From: Saccoglossus kowalevskii
Taxonomy: Eukaryota; Hemichordata; Enteropneusta; Harrimaniidae
Direction: 5' to 3'
Length of the DNA: 33,995 nt
NCBI RefSeq assembly: GCF_000003605.2
Contig: NW_003132861.1
Coordinates: forward strand, 117,121-151,115
Positions 1-11,858 of this stretch are shown piece by piece (position 1 is the stretch's first letter; every line of letters starts with the position of its first letter). The notes below the pieces were generated by a model. It saw only the letters and a list, made by a program, of their open reading frames with translations, made no database searches and was not told where the DNA came from. Both the position numbers and the translations under genes were made by a program.

Positions 1-868
1 ATTGCATTCTGGGAGAGGAATTCTGATTTTGCACTACTGAGCATGTATGCATTGCATTCTGGGAGAGAAATTCTGATTTTGTACTACTGAGCATATTTAC
101 TGAGCATGTATACAATGCATTCTGGGAAAGAAATTCTGATTTTGCACTACTGAGTTTATTTACTGAGCATGTATGCAATGCATTCTGGGAAAGAAATTCT
201 GATTTTGCACTACTGAGCATATTTACTGAGTATGTATGCAATGCATTCTGGGAGAGAAATTCTGATTTTGCACTACTGAGTTTATTTACTGACCATGTAT
301 GCATTGCATTCTGGGACAGGAATTCTGATTTTGCACTACTGAGCATATTTACTGAGCATGTATACAATGCATTCTGGAAAAGAAATTCTGATTTTGCACT
401 ACTGAGTTTATTTACTGACCATGTATGCATTGCATTCTGGGACAGGAATTCTGATTTTGCACTACTGAGCATATTTACTGAGCATGTATACAATGCATTC
501 TGAGAGAGAAATTCTGATTTTGCACTACTGAGTTTATTTACTGAGCATGTATACAATGCATTCTGGGACAGGAATTCTGATTTTGCACTACTGAGCATAT
601 TTACTGAGCATGTATACAATGCATTCTGGGAAAGAAATTCTGATTTTTCACTACTGAGCATATTTACTGAGCATGTATGAAATGCATTCTGGGAGAGAAA
701 TTCTGATTTTGCACTACTGAGTTTATTTACTGAGCATGTATGCATTGCATTCTGGGAGAGAAATTCTGATTTTGCACTACTGAGCATATTCACTGAGCAT
801 GTATGCAATGCATTCTTGGAGAGAAATTCTGATTTGCACTACTGAGTGCATTTACTGAGTAAGTACTT
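1..868. repeat. Satellite/minisatellite, 63-bp unit, about 14 copies, cut by the window edge
   Basis: The anchor TGCATTCTGGGA recurs at about 3, 53, 116, 179, 242, 305, 368, 431, 494, 557, 620, 683, 746 and 809. After a first 50-bp unit the spacing is exactly 63 bp. Each unit contains GAAATTCTGATTTTGCAC, then ACTACTGAG, then either CATATTTACTGA or TTTATTTACTGA, then CATGTATGCA. The two variants alternate through most of the array, which gives a 126-bp second-order period. The last unit decays near 860 into unique sequence. The array starts at base 1, so it probably continues to the left. No coding capacity is apparent. Confidence 0.97.
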
Positions 869-3800
869 GTTAAAATGGAAAGGCTTATTTGCAATGGAAG
901 TCTAGTCAATTTTAACAAAAAGTAATCTTTTTAACCAGGGCTTTTCCTCAGTGTAAACTGTCCATAACAAGTGCCCTCTATTGAAAGTTTTAGGAAATGT
1001 TTTCACATTTAGACTGTAGAGTACTTACCAGTACTTCCAATGTAATTAGTTTGTATTCAAAGATCTGTGATGTGTTACTTCTTTAATATACGTTCGATAC
1101 TGTATTTTGTATACTGAGTATTTTTTGTATATCCCAGGCAGGGGTCCTGCATTATGGAGCTTTAATCCCAACCTCTCATAAGATGATAGGCTGTTTTGTA
1201 GGTTGTGTAAAATGAACAATTTGTTTATTAATTAATTATAACTTTGTCATTCATTTTATTTTGGTCAAATGTATATTTCACTGAAAACAACAATCTGATG
1301 GTTTATTGTGATTCATTTCATGATGAGCTTAGGGGGTATATAATCTGTAATTCAACCTTCCAGCAAAAATACCCTGGTAGTGTGAAATCTAAAATATGAG
1401 ATTATCTATGTTGAGTATTGCATGTGTCTTGCAGCGTTGAAGGGTGGCAGTCGTCGCGCTGTGCATGTGCGACATTAGTGTTGAAAAACATTGATTTTCC
1501 CATAATCCAATGCGTTCGATCTTCTAATGGGAATCAGTATGAAGTATGAATTTGACCTGGGTGCAACTTGCATTAATTACCGCTGGTTACTCCTTCAATA
1601 GCTTCCAATCCCCTAAAAATTACCTAATAAAAGCTTAATAAGGTCTCAGTTTATACTCGTTGATCTGAATTGCCATCTTTGTTTATATGGGACCATATAT
1701 CTGGCGCATGCGTGGCGCGATGACTACCCCCCATTAATGTCACCATGTTTATTAACCATGGCTGCTCTAGGCTAGGCTTTATATTGTTAGACAGAATAAA
1801 ATAAGAACAAAAACAGATAATTCTGGGTTTCTGAATGAAAAGTGTTTGCGCATTTATCGATTGTGCACTTGCGGATATTGCGCAAGCAAGGTCAACAAAT
1901 CAGAAGGTTGGACAGATTGCCAAACGCACACAGTCGCAGTACAACAAATATCAGTGTTTCCAAATTGCACCATAAAATAATCCCCTCAATATTTCCATAT
2001 TTATTTGTGGGTATTTTGGGAGTTGAAAAAAACATTGTAACGGTCATATTAACCCAGCGAAACACAAACATACTATCTCTATTTCAGTTCTGATTTCTCT
2101 AAAAAATCATTTTTTGCTACTAGAAATCCATGTTTCTCAGCTGTCTTCAATAGTTATTCTAGCTGCCGGAGGAAGTACATATGTATTGGTCCATTGTTAT
2201 GTGAGTGAAACTCGTGTAAAATGTATCAAATTTATTTTAAAATCAGGCCCAGTTGCATTTTATGTTTGAGAAAATTACCTACCGGTAAACACCTTTTTAT
2301 CTATCGATTTTGTCTTTCGCTATCTTGTTCCCAAACTTCCCTGGCTCTGAAAGCTTGAGTGGTAAAAACTGCCCTGAGTCACCCTAGTTGTGACGCCACA
2401 TAGCAGTCGAACGAAGACTGGGTAAGTGCGAGGCGCCCACATCGCCCAAGGCGGCGACACGAACACACTCCATGTTGAATCGACTATTCACATCTAGGTT
2501 ATCTAGTTACGACAGGATCTACTTTTTCATTATTTTAACCTTTTGAAAAGGTTTTTGAACTGAATGTAAAAATATTCAATATAACTATATTAAGTAAAAC
2601 ATACAATTTTTTCAACAAAAGCTTAGGATATAAGAAACAAATGAATTTAAAAAAACGCAGAATACCAATTTGGTGTAAAATGTCGCCTATGGCAGAGTCT
2701 GCGTTTCTTTTTGGCTCCCTAGGTCAGTTCATAAGCTCAAAGACTCTGCAAGGGAGAGTGGGACTATAAATGTCAGGTGTAGTGGACAAATTCAAGTAGT
2801 TTATTAGTATTATATAACAAACGTAGGGCATTGATGATGTTTAATTTCAGGAAGTTGTGATATGCCAGTAATCACCCAACATAATAAAATTATATAATGA
2901 GCTCACTTCATGTTCTCTAAGTGTACGTTTAAGTGTTTACTACCATACTGTAACACTGGTTTCAATCTACCTGTGAAGGTTTAGTATACCTTGAATAAAA
3001 TCAAAGAGAAATTGAACAGTTACGTGCCACAGGAATGAACACAATGCACATTTAAATGAACTAGAAATTACGTCTCATTTCATCAAAAAATGAGAGAGCA
3101 TAGCTGTTCATATATGTGTCTGATGTTGACCTTTCCACATCTGCGTCTATTCAATGTCTATATCAACTTTGCTATAAATGAGTTCCTTTTCTTGAAAACT
3201 ACAAGTCTGATTGTTTTGATACTTCACATGCATGCAGGTACATTGAATAAACTTTGTTCATTTTGAGATCTTCTTTTCTCTATTTTTTGCAAATATTTTT
3301 GTAATTTTTTCTTCCTGAAAACTACCAGCTTGATTGCTCTGATACTTGATCTGATCTTTTGGTAAAAAAGGGACCTTGGTGAAAATAACAATACTGTCAA
3401 AAATAATTTAAATACAACATTTTGACTACACAAAATAATGGAATTCAAAGGGTTACCATAGTAACTGTTCATGTAAAATATAAAATTTCAATTTTGCAAA
3501 AGAGGCTATATCTAAACACTGTATTCTACAGATAAAGTATATGGTAAGATATGATATTTAATTTGAAACATAAACATTATCAATATTGATAAAATAGTGG
3601 GCCATCATCTTAGATAAAAACATCCAGGCCAGCATCGTGATGATGAGCTTGACAGATCATTATCAGTTGTAAAGCCCTTTCTCCCAGGGTATTATTGTAT
3701 TCTGTATAGGTTTAGGAAAGAATCATTATTGTTTGGGGGAGGGGCAATTTGCTCAAGTGGATTGTAATTGTTTGTATGGTTGAATGTCTGATAGATTTTT

Positions 3801-5307
3801 AATTAATATATGTATGTATTAATTAGAATCACTTCATATTAATTAACTATTAATTAATCACGTTATATTTTATATAATATTAATGTGCTTAAATCAAATA
3901 AAATTCGGTTCACAAGGCATACACTACTCAATGTACTTGAATGTTTAACAATTTATATAATTTACATGCAATTTTGCATAATATTAAACTTTTTTCAGCT
4001 TGTTTATTTTGTGTGAAGTTTGCTAAAACAACATCAAATTAAGTATATCATTACAGAATGGTGGGATGTTGTGAGGGCATAGCGGAAGTTTCCCTGTCAT
4101 GTGATGTTTCCTACTTATACACTAGCTGCTTCACGTTGATTTAAAAAAGTAGACAAGGTTAACATAATTCACCCATACACATACTCTTAAAGTCTGTATT
4201 AGAAGCCACGACTTCTATTGAAATGTTACAATGCAACAGAGGGGGAGCAGCTTCTATTAGAGCATCACATATTAGAAATGATGAATTTTTGGTTCTCATT
4301 TGTTCAAAGAGAATGGGTGTGACTGTTATTATGGATACGGCCTCTAGTAATAAACAGTCACCTGTGTGTTTGTATGCATGGTACATTAATACAGGAGCAT
4401 TATTATGAAAAACTTAAATCCTCAGGATTATAACCACCTTATTCGACTCAGATTAAATTCATGCATTTAGAAATGAACACAAGAGCAACAAATTATAGGC
4501 ATTCTCAGTCATTATTATAATTACATTATTACAATTTGATACAGAATTTATTCATTACTTATTACAGTACTTATTCGCTGTTATAATGCTGTACCATTAC
4601 TTTTACCATCCTAGTACAGCCAGATCTGAAGGCCTTTGCTGCATTCTGGTCACGTTGTGTGGCGCGAATCGTGTGGATAGGTTTCATGTTCTCTGCAAGT
4701 AATAAGCTCGGTTATTAAACATCCTTTTTTGGGGGATGCCCGGTGACCGAGTGGAATATGTGTAGTGACGTCAAGCCAGGAGATTAGGTGGTATACGTGA
4801 GCGTCGGATCTGTGTCACGCATGCAGTGCGTTTTTAATTTTATTTGTTGTAGTATTTACCATGCCATTTATTCTGTGTTATTTGCATTTTTGAAATATTG
4901 CATATAGTATTTGCTCAATGCTTATTTGCATAAACGTGTAGAAATGATACATAATATACTTGCCCTACATATTTCAGAATTGTTTACATTGTTTTGCTAT
5001 GTCTTTTTCTGTGTTTCCTTAAAGTAGTTTACTAGTCAAAACAGGTTATCAAATTTCTGAATGTATATTTGTGCTTTTAGGATGTGCAAACCAAATTCAA
5101 CTTATATACCTATATAATGTTCTTCCTTTTTTTATCATTATGTGCTCATACCATTGGAGAACTGAAAATAAAACTAAAAATTGGGGTCACCAGATGAAAT
5201 ATCATGGAAAATGGTCAAAATTGTCATTTTTTACACTGGTTTCTATGGTCAAAGTATTTCTTCATATCTCAAAATTTCTTTTGATGAGATAGGAAGAAAA
5301 AGTCATA
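869..5307. other. No supported gene; unique AT-rich sequence
   Basis: I see no ORF with recognisable protein similarity or a convincing set of splice sites. A GC-richer patch at 2370-2480 carries a good donor-like GTAAGTGCG at 2422, but no open frame with an ATG leads into it. 3790-3890 is dominated by TTAATTAA/ATTAAT words, including an inverted TAATTAAT...ATTAATTA pair. 4734-4754 looks like a tRNA D-arm (see separate entry). The rest is unassigned. Confidence 0.6.
4734..4818 (+). repeat. tRNA-like fragment (possible tRNA pseudogene or SINE head)
   Basis: GGATGCCCGGTGACCGAGTGG contains TGACCGAGTGG (4744-4754). That is one mismatch from the internal A-box/D-arm consensus of class II tRNAs (Ser/Leu type, TGGCNNAGTGG). 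About 45 bases on, GAGCGTCGGATCTG resembles an anticodon-arm segment. A T-run lies near 4831. I find no B-box (GGTTCGANNCC) and no matching acceptor stem, so this is not an intact tRNA gene. A decayed tRNA-derived SINE and chance similarity are both possible. Confidence 0.2.
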
Positions 5308-5309
5308 TA

Positions 5310-5517
5310 CTGTGGAATACTTTATTTTCGCTGGAATAAATTTTCGCTGAAAAGGCTTTTTGGGCGTTTTGTATGGGATTTATTTTCACTGATTTTTGAT
5401 GAGTTTAATGTGAAATATAGGAAAAAAAGTATATTCGCTGGATTTTATTTTCACGGAATCATTCCTTCAGCGAAGATAGCGAAAATAAATTCCAAGCGAA
5501 AATAAAGTATTCTACAG
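5310..5517. mobile_element. TA-flanked MITE, family E, copy 1
   Basis: The ends are inverted repeats: CTGTGGAATACTTTATTTTC on the left and, read on the other strand, CTGTAGAATACTTTATTTTC on the right. The similarity continues inward for about 45 bp through repeated TTATTTTCGC words. The element is flanked by TA at 5308-5309 and TA at 5518-5519. At 208 bp with no ORF, it fits a non-autonomous Tc1/mariner-type element (known to duplicate TA). The superfamily is inferred from the TA flank only. A second copy lies at 21489-21660. Confidence 0.85.
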
Positions 5518-7140
5518 TACTATTAATGGTATAAACTCTAATACATGTACTGTAAAAACATTTAGAAGGTAATATCGGTAACAGTTTTCCATTAAATACA
5601 AAATGGAGCTTATTTCCCATAATACATTGCATATATGTGCAGTAAAACCTAAAAGCTGGTGACTTAAAGGAAAGTTCAATGCTAGCAACATAATGATGTC
5701 ACACTTTACCCACAATCCTTTGCTAGAGAATCAAGTTGGCAGACTACGGTACATACCGGTAATACTGATGAAAAGTTGAATAACTACAAAATAAAGAGTG
5801 ATAAAACAAAACTGTAAATTGCATTCTCCTGCATTTGTGGATCCCTTTCATCTGAAAACATTATGTTGTTTGCTATGATATCCCCTTTAAGTTGATATGT
5901 ACCAATCAATTATTGTGTAACATTTTTGAAATAAAAAAAAATTGTGCAAATTTGTTCGCCACTAAATAACGTTGTGCCCCTGAATGACCTAAATACAATA
6001 CAGACAGTATGTACAAGATTAAATAACAAAGTATATGTACCTAAATTGCCATGCTAATCACATGTATTCACAATAATAGATAACCTGCTATACAAACAAA
6101 AGCATACATTCTCTTAGAAGCTTTTTTTTTTTACTGTTACTCTTGAAATTTATGAGATCTTCAAAGACAAATGGAAACATCCAATTTGATTATCATCAGT
6201 GAACATTTGTAAAAACACATTTCAGTTACCTGTTCTTCCAACAATCAATTATTCAATGACATATTAGAGATGATGCATTTGTATTTGTTTTGCATTTTTT
6301 ACTTCCATGTGTGTGAAACATACAATAGAAGTACTTGCAGTTACACTGTTTGTAAATAATCATTGACATTAGTAACACTTTAAAAACCATAATATTTCCT
6401 GTTAAAAAATATTGGTTTAATATTGTAATTATATACTTTATTTCGAGTACTAGCTCATATTAACATCACCAAAATTACGGAAAAATAAAAATAAATACCA
6501 AGAAAATATACATAATAAATATATTAAAATACTTGGCTGAGCCAAGTACTCAAAAGTGTACTACATTTCATTACATCTGGGTTATAAATAGCTTTAATTA
6601 TTGCATCTTTACTTATTATAATTCTTAAAAGGAAGTTCGCCATTTCTTTTCTGCGAAGAATTTTACATATTTATGTATATTTCTCTCAGCCAGATGATAA
6701 TTACAAACACCCGATAGTTGAAATAGTACAAACTAAGATGTACCATAGACCATCTCTGTTAGAGGGTCTATAGATGTACATAATAATAAAAAATAAATAA
6801 AACATGAAATTAATAAAATACCCATTGTCCATGTACAATACATCAGATTTTAATCAGATTTGAAAGTTGACATACACAGGCGTGACAAGGTCACCTATAC
6901 CTACACAATTGGCACTATAATAAATTTGTTAAATCTCTCATAATAGCTTTATTATTCACTCTATCTCACTGCAGACAAATATTTAAAGCTGATTTAAATT
7001 TAAAAAAAAGAATTGAAAGTCCTGGAGAATTTAATTGAACTACAAATCACACTTAGGATTTAAGTAGATTTAATATAATTACCATAACTACTACCCCCCC
7101 CCCCCCCCCGGTAGTTATTAAGCACTAATAATGTTCAAAA
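5518..7140. other. No supported gene; AT-rich sequence with simple-sequence features
   Basis: No coding similarity is visible. The stretch contains a 19-bp near-perfect palindrome at 6530-6548 (TACTTGGCT-G-AGCCAAGTA). A small hairpin lies at about 6741-6770 (ATAGACCATCT/AGAGGGTCTAT). A C16 homopolymer sits at 7094-7109 between ATAACTACTAC and GGTAGTTAT, so the flanks are themselves inverted. Confidence 0.6.
7094..7109 (+). repeat. C16 homopolymer
   Basis: Sixteen consecutive C residues stand out in an AT-rich setting, bounded by an inverted ATAACTAC/GGTAGTTAT pair. The run sits just before the directly duplicated block that begins at 7141. A tract this long is slippage-prone, so its exact length in the assembly is uncertain. 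Confidence 0.95.
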
Positions 7141-7489
7141 CAAAAAGATTTTAGTATTTTGTATCATTTTATTATGTGCGACAGTGAAATTTTTAAATAT
7201 GAATAATATGCTTGTTATAGTACCTGATTTGTTATTGGTTTAAATCTGTGCATATTAATTAGCTTATTTTCATATATCTTCACCTAAAGTTGAATTGGAA
7301 TGAGCATAATTTATCTAATAATGTTATATATTTCTGTTCAGAACAAAAAGATTTTAGTATTTTATATCATTTTATTATGTGCGCCAGTAACATTTTGATT
7401 AAATATGAATAATATGCTTGTTATAGTCCCTGATTTGTTATTGGTATAAATCTATGCATATTAATTAGCTTATTTTCATATATCTTCAC
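7141..7489 (+). repeat. Direct duplication, two copies of about 145 bp, offset 203 bp
   Basis: 7141-7283 and 7344-7489 are closely similar. Both start CAAAAAGATTTTAGTATTTT and both end CATATATCTTCAC, with shared words such as TATGAATAATATGCTTG. The 60 bp between them is not duplicated. No ORF spans them. Confidence 0.9.
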
Positions 7490-8286
7490 TGGTTGAACCA
7501 TTGCTAGTACGACATTGTGCAGTAGTCTTCATGCTGTTTTCTGTCCAATATTAATTGTTGTTGACTTGCCGAATAATATAAAATGACAATCACTTCTTTC
7601 ATAGAGTATATGTAGTGTAGAAGCCTTCTCATGAATGCAAATACCCAGATTTATTAATTTTGCAATAAATTACAGAAATATTATGTCATATGTCAAATTG
7701 TAGGCTGGTGACATCGGCCGAAACAATCATTTATGGGGTACTTTTTGATGTCCTGAATTATTTCACAAATCTGGGTTTTAAAAATGATAATATTGCGCTC
7801 TATTGAATTGTTCTAACATTATTGATTTTTGAAAAATATTACAATATTATTTAAATAATCAATGTAAAAAACAAAAGAATGCTATTTCATTCACCATGAA
7901 ATATTTGCTCCATAAATTTACATGATAACCAATGAGCATTGTCATGAATTTATGAACAACTTTCTCAAAAATTATGAGTACATTTACCTTAAGTATCATA
8001 ATTCCATTTTTTGTTTGAATATTTATTGTTGTACATCTGTCACCCTAACGCCATAAGTTACAACAAGCAGTAATTTTGCGGTATTTTACGGGATATTTTC
8101 ATCCTACCATATTAGGAAATGTGAATTCCAAATATGAAATGACTATGCGCGTGCAAAAACAAACATGGCTGCCACCAGGGTTTGACTGGACTCCACACAA
8201 AGAAGTTCGCTGATTCTGTTCTGAGCTTTTTGGATTTCTGCATTCCCATGATGTATCCTTGGAAGGAAAAGATGTATAATAATAAG

Positions 8287-8415
8287 GTTATTATGAGGAT
8301 ATATACCTCAAAGTATGAACTCAGACAGTACAATGTCGCATCGACTTCCGCTGCGTGTCAGTCGATACTTCCGCTGTACTGTCTTCATGCATACTTGAGG
8401 TATCCTCATAATAAC
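8287..8415. mobile_element. Fold-back (hairpin) element
   Basis: GTTATTATGAGGATATATAC (from 8287) through CAGACAGTAC (about 8331) returns as its reverse complement from GTACTGTC (8376) to CTCATAATAAC (8415). The arms are about 40-45 bp with a few indels. The loop (8332-8375) holds a second weaker inversion, CATCGACT/AGTCGATA, with TTCCGCT next to it. No transposase is encoded. This is a fold-back MITE or a palindromic insertion. A 140-codon ORF that crosses it is explained by chance. Confidence 0.8.
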
Positions 8416-8808
8416 TTCATGTTAGTGGGTGGCAACAGAAAAATGTTGTTTGTCATAGTTGAGTTGTCATCATGCTCTTGGTCAGAATATGCTGTTCTAA
8501 TGATGAGCACAGAACTCATGTTAACCAAAGACCTGTGTTACCAAAATGGGTGCAAACAACGCACAAATTGCCTTCTTCAGGAAGCTTTAACTAGGAAAAT
8601 TTAAAATGTGAACTTTGAATGCCATAATTTTTCTTGCTAAAATTTGTGTGCAGTATTTTGCATATTCCATAATTTTCTTTGTCTCTTATTTGTCAATTTA
8701 AATATAAAATTATGATTCCTTTTATATATGTATATCAACGTTAATCCCAGTCAGGTTGTACTTACATGATACATGTTCGTCACATCAACCACACCCATTA
8801 TTTATGTG

Positions 8809-8822
8809 GCGCCCCCTAGTGT
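8809..8822 (-). promoter_or_regulatory. CTCF-core-like site (minus strand)
   Basis: Read on the minus strand this is ACACTAGGGGGCGC, one mismatch (first base) from the vertebrate/insect CTCF core CCASYAGRKGGCRS. It is a GC-rich island in AT-rich sequence. A second match lies at 21167 on the other strand. Occupancy is unknown, and the match rests on consensus only. Confidence 0.35.
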
Positions 8823-9630
8823 CAGCTAGGTAATCTGGTTCAATACTTGAGAGGTACGGTTACGTTGGAAGATGGTTGTCAAATTCTGGTATAAATATCA
8901 TGATAATAGTGGATATTTTTTTCTTAGAATAATTTTAAATAATGTAGTTGTTACTCAAAATATATCTTCTGTTGTTGCTGTCACTTGTCATTGATACTGT
9001 AACGTGTACACTCAGATAAAACAGGTCTTGCAGCTAAATGTAACTGTTGCCATGGTAACACATCAATACCATGTATACACTTTCCTTTCTAATGATGTTA
9101 TCAGAAAATGGATAGAATTAATTCCTCTGACTCATGCAATTCACCAAATTTTTTTTTTTCCCAATTTGTTTTTACTCATTTTTATATTTTTATTACAAGC
9201 CTGGATAAAGTAGTTTTTCATTTTGTATGATAATTCAGTGCACATTACTTCAAGGATTAATAATTTTTGAAAATATTGAATAATGTCACTGATGTTTACT
9301 TTCAATTTCATCAAAAAAAAATTGTTTAATCATCAACTCTATTAATCAGCCAGTTCCTGTAAATTCACACTTATTTTCCTTGCAAGACACACAATTACTA
9401 AATCACTTGAACGGTACAGTTGAGTACAATGCAATAATTATGGAGCCACAATTACAGGTGCCTATTAGGTAGTTTGGCTTAAAGGAAAATTCCACATCAT
9501 TGCTGCTACGTCACAGTCCCTCTAAAGACTATGGCTAGGTGTAACATAGAGTGTACTGTAAGGTATAAACATTGCAAGTACATATATATCCTTAGGATAG
9601 CTATTATGTTTGTACGCAAACTCACATACT
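8823..9630. other. No supported gene
   Basis: AT-rich sequence with no recognisable coding segment, element ends or tandem repeats. Confidence 0.6.
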
Positions 9631-9960
9631 CGGGCAATAGGTGATTTTCCATTCAATTGTGAGGTCTCTCTCGAGTTGCATGAAAGACGGAAGCCAAACG
9701 TCTGCTGCAAAAATGGAAGATTTGTTTAAACTCGAATTTCGTAGCTCACATCGAAAGACCAATCTTTGACAGGGGAATATTCCGTTTGAATACCATTACT
9801 TCATCAAAATTGACCACCATCAAATGTGTACAGCACATTATTAAGCATCAAAATTTCTCCCAGAATCCTTTTGTGTTTGTTGAATCCCACACGATGTTTA
9901 CTGCCACTGTTCGAGTTCATGTATAACGTAGAATCTTGCAGAGAATAGAAAATGGTCTAT
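9631..9960 (+). mobile_element. Family A element, copy 1 (diverged, terminal inverted repeats)
   Basis: It begins AATAGGTGATTTTCC and ends near GAGAATAGAAAATGGTCTATT, which is a degraded inverted repeat of the start. Internally it shares long stretches with the 14.7-kb copy (in opposite orientation), for example CGTAGCTCACATCGA, AATGTG-ACAGCACATTATTAAGCAT and GTTGAATCCCAC. Reading frames conserved between copies give MKD..TSAAK.E and RPIFDRG-like peptides, but each copy is broken by stops and shifts. I do not recognise the parent protein. Confidence 0.75.
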
Positions 9961-10202
9961 TATACCAATTATTCACATGGGACAGTAATTACTGTTCAAT
10001 TCCTGAAAGGTTTAGTTATTTTTTTTTATTTTTTATATGATATTTTAAATGAGTGCTTAAATAGAGGGTGATTTGAGTTCCTTGTTATTGGGAGGGGCAC
10101 CATAATCTTACTTTTAAGACTGTTGTCTTTTGTCATCTAGCTTCGTCAATTTCTTGAGTGTATGCGAAAAGTTGCTTTCATTTGTCTTATTATTGAGTGT
10201 AT

Positions 10203-10424
10203 TAACCTTTTTATCACCAAACTTTCTAACCAAAATTGTTCTGCACTTTTTTCTTGTATTCCTCAAAATTTCTGGAAATGAACCCTATTTTTAGAGCCAA
10301 CTGAAAAAATTTGAGTCAATTTTCAGGCTATTTTTGTTCCAATCGTCTGAAGGAAAGTGCTGACTATAAATGGAACTATTCTGTGAATTTATGATGAAAA
10401 GAGAAAACTGGTGGTTAAAAACTT
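10203..10424 (-). mobile_element. Family B MITE, copy 1
   Basis: The left end TTAACCTTTTTATCACCAAA and the right end TGGTGGTTAAAAACTTAA are imperfect inverted repeats, each with an outermost TTAA. The interior is the reverse complement of the copies at 13939-14185 and 22681-22880. Shared words, given in the orientation of the 13.9-kb copy, include ATAGTCTGCACTTTCC, GAAAATT-ACTCAAATTT and CAGAACAATTTTGGT. It is non-coding. Confidence 0.8.
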
Positions 10425-11858
10425 AATCCAACCATCATGGCTACTAAACTATCGGTATAGGCCAAGAAAAAAAAATCTATAGAAAAATTGTAACATTTTT
10501 TACTCACCTGCTATATTTTTGAAACATGTTATATGAACCACAACTTTTTTTTTACTTTGCCTTATGTATAGAACATGTATTAGTCAGAATTTTAATTATT
10601 CATAATCGCAATCAGAAAGACAACTAATTATTCGGTAATTCACTAAAACCCACTATGGATGTGATTGTAAGAAGCTTAATTGTGAATATAAACGTGTCCC
10701 AAGCTGAAAAGATTATTATATATTAAGAGTTTAAAATGTCATTAATGAGATTGCTTTATGTGCAGACCATATGTCACCAGCATTTGTACAAAGACTGAAC
10801 TCTCACATTAGATAATACACACCCATTGTGCTCTGACATTACTGAATAAAAAAGGTTTTATCATCTCTTTTTATCATACACAATAGCTGCTTGTTTTTGT
10901 CCTCTCTTCTTGTAAACCTGTACTTGCATATCGATTCCGCTCACTCTGGGACCTGTTGAGGTTTCAGTGATATTTATGTCTTTATAAATGGTAGAATTGT
11001 GAGTAATTTAATATTTTTCTTTGTGTTATTAACATGATGGTTTTCGTGGAGTTTTCATCTTAATACGTTGCTGGTGACTTGATGACATTTTTATTCGACC
11101 AAGTTATCGAGTAACAAGAGTTTCTGAATCTGGAATCATCTTTTCCATCTAGGTATCAGTAACTATAAAACATAGCAATTCTGAGAATGATTTGTCTGAA
11201 TTGTTTAATTCACTCTTCATCTTGTTTTTATGAAAAAATTGATTTGGTATAGATTGCTCTTATTATTATATCAGAAATATTGACTGCAAGGTCGATATTC
11301 ATATTTGTTGACCCAACAATGCTCACTGAGGGCCGACAAATCTGGGGTCAATATTTGTTTTATTATAATGAATCAAATAAATATTTTATAAAAGGTTGTA
11401 TTGCAAAATCTCTCCTGCCCAAGTTTTCAACTCCATCCGCAATGTTCCCCATTCAAAAGTCTTTGTATCCTCACACTTCCATGTTTACAGATAACATCAT
11501 AACAACTGCACAAATGCAGAAGCCTAATCTGACTACTGAGAAGTATATATTATATTATATTATATTAGAGACTACAATGCAGATTTTTTTTATTTTGCAT
11601 GAAGATGTAATTGTTTTTCTGCTTCTGCTTCTGTCTGTAAATTTAATTTATACAAACTGTATTGTTTAAAATACTAGAAAAATATTAAAAATAATAGAAA
11701 AAAATGTGATAACTGGAATATAAATTTTATATGTTTTAAGAAAATGCACTACTAATTAAGGAAATACAATTTCTCAATCATCTCGTGTTTTATCTGAACT
11801 ACTCAAAATCATGTCATTTTCTTTCATCTCACTGAAATTTAAATTTTGTAAATAATAC
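10425..11858. other. No supported gene
   Basis: Long AT-rich stretch with oligo-A/T runs and a short ATATT microsatellite at about 11545-11570. An open frame of about 129 codons (11280-11669) has no recognisable domain and a composition that matches its surroundings, so I do not call it. Confidence 0.55.

Noticed and set aside
2411-2430. Good splice donor (G|GTAAGTGCG at 2422) in a GC-richer patch, considered as the end of the missing synaptotagmin first exon
   Set aside because: The phase would fit, but no open frame with an ATG or signal/lumenal-type peptide leads to it. It is also 20 kb upstream with nothing to connect it.
8182-8604. 140-codon open frame
   Set aside because: It runs straight through the fold-back element, so the middle of the frame is hairpin arm sequence. 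There is no domain, and a chance frame explains it.
11280-11669. 129-codon open frame
   Set aside because: The start codon is a non-ATG, composition matches the AT-rich background, the end is Leu/Ile-rich low complexity, and no motif is recognisable.
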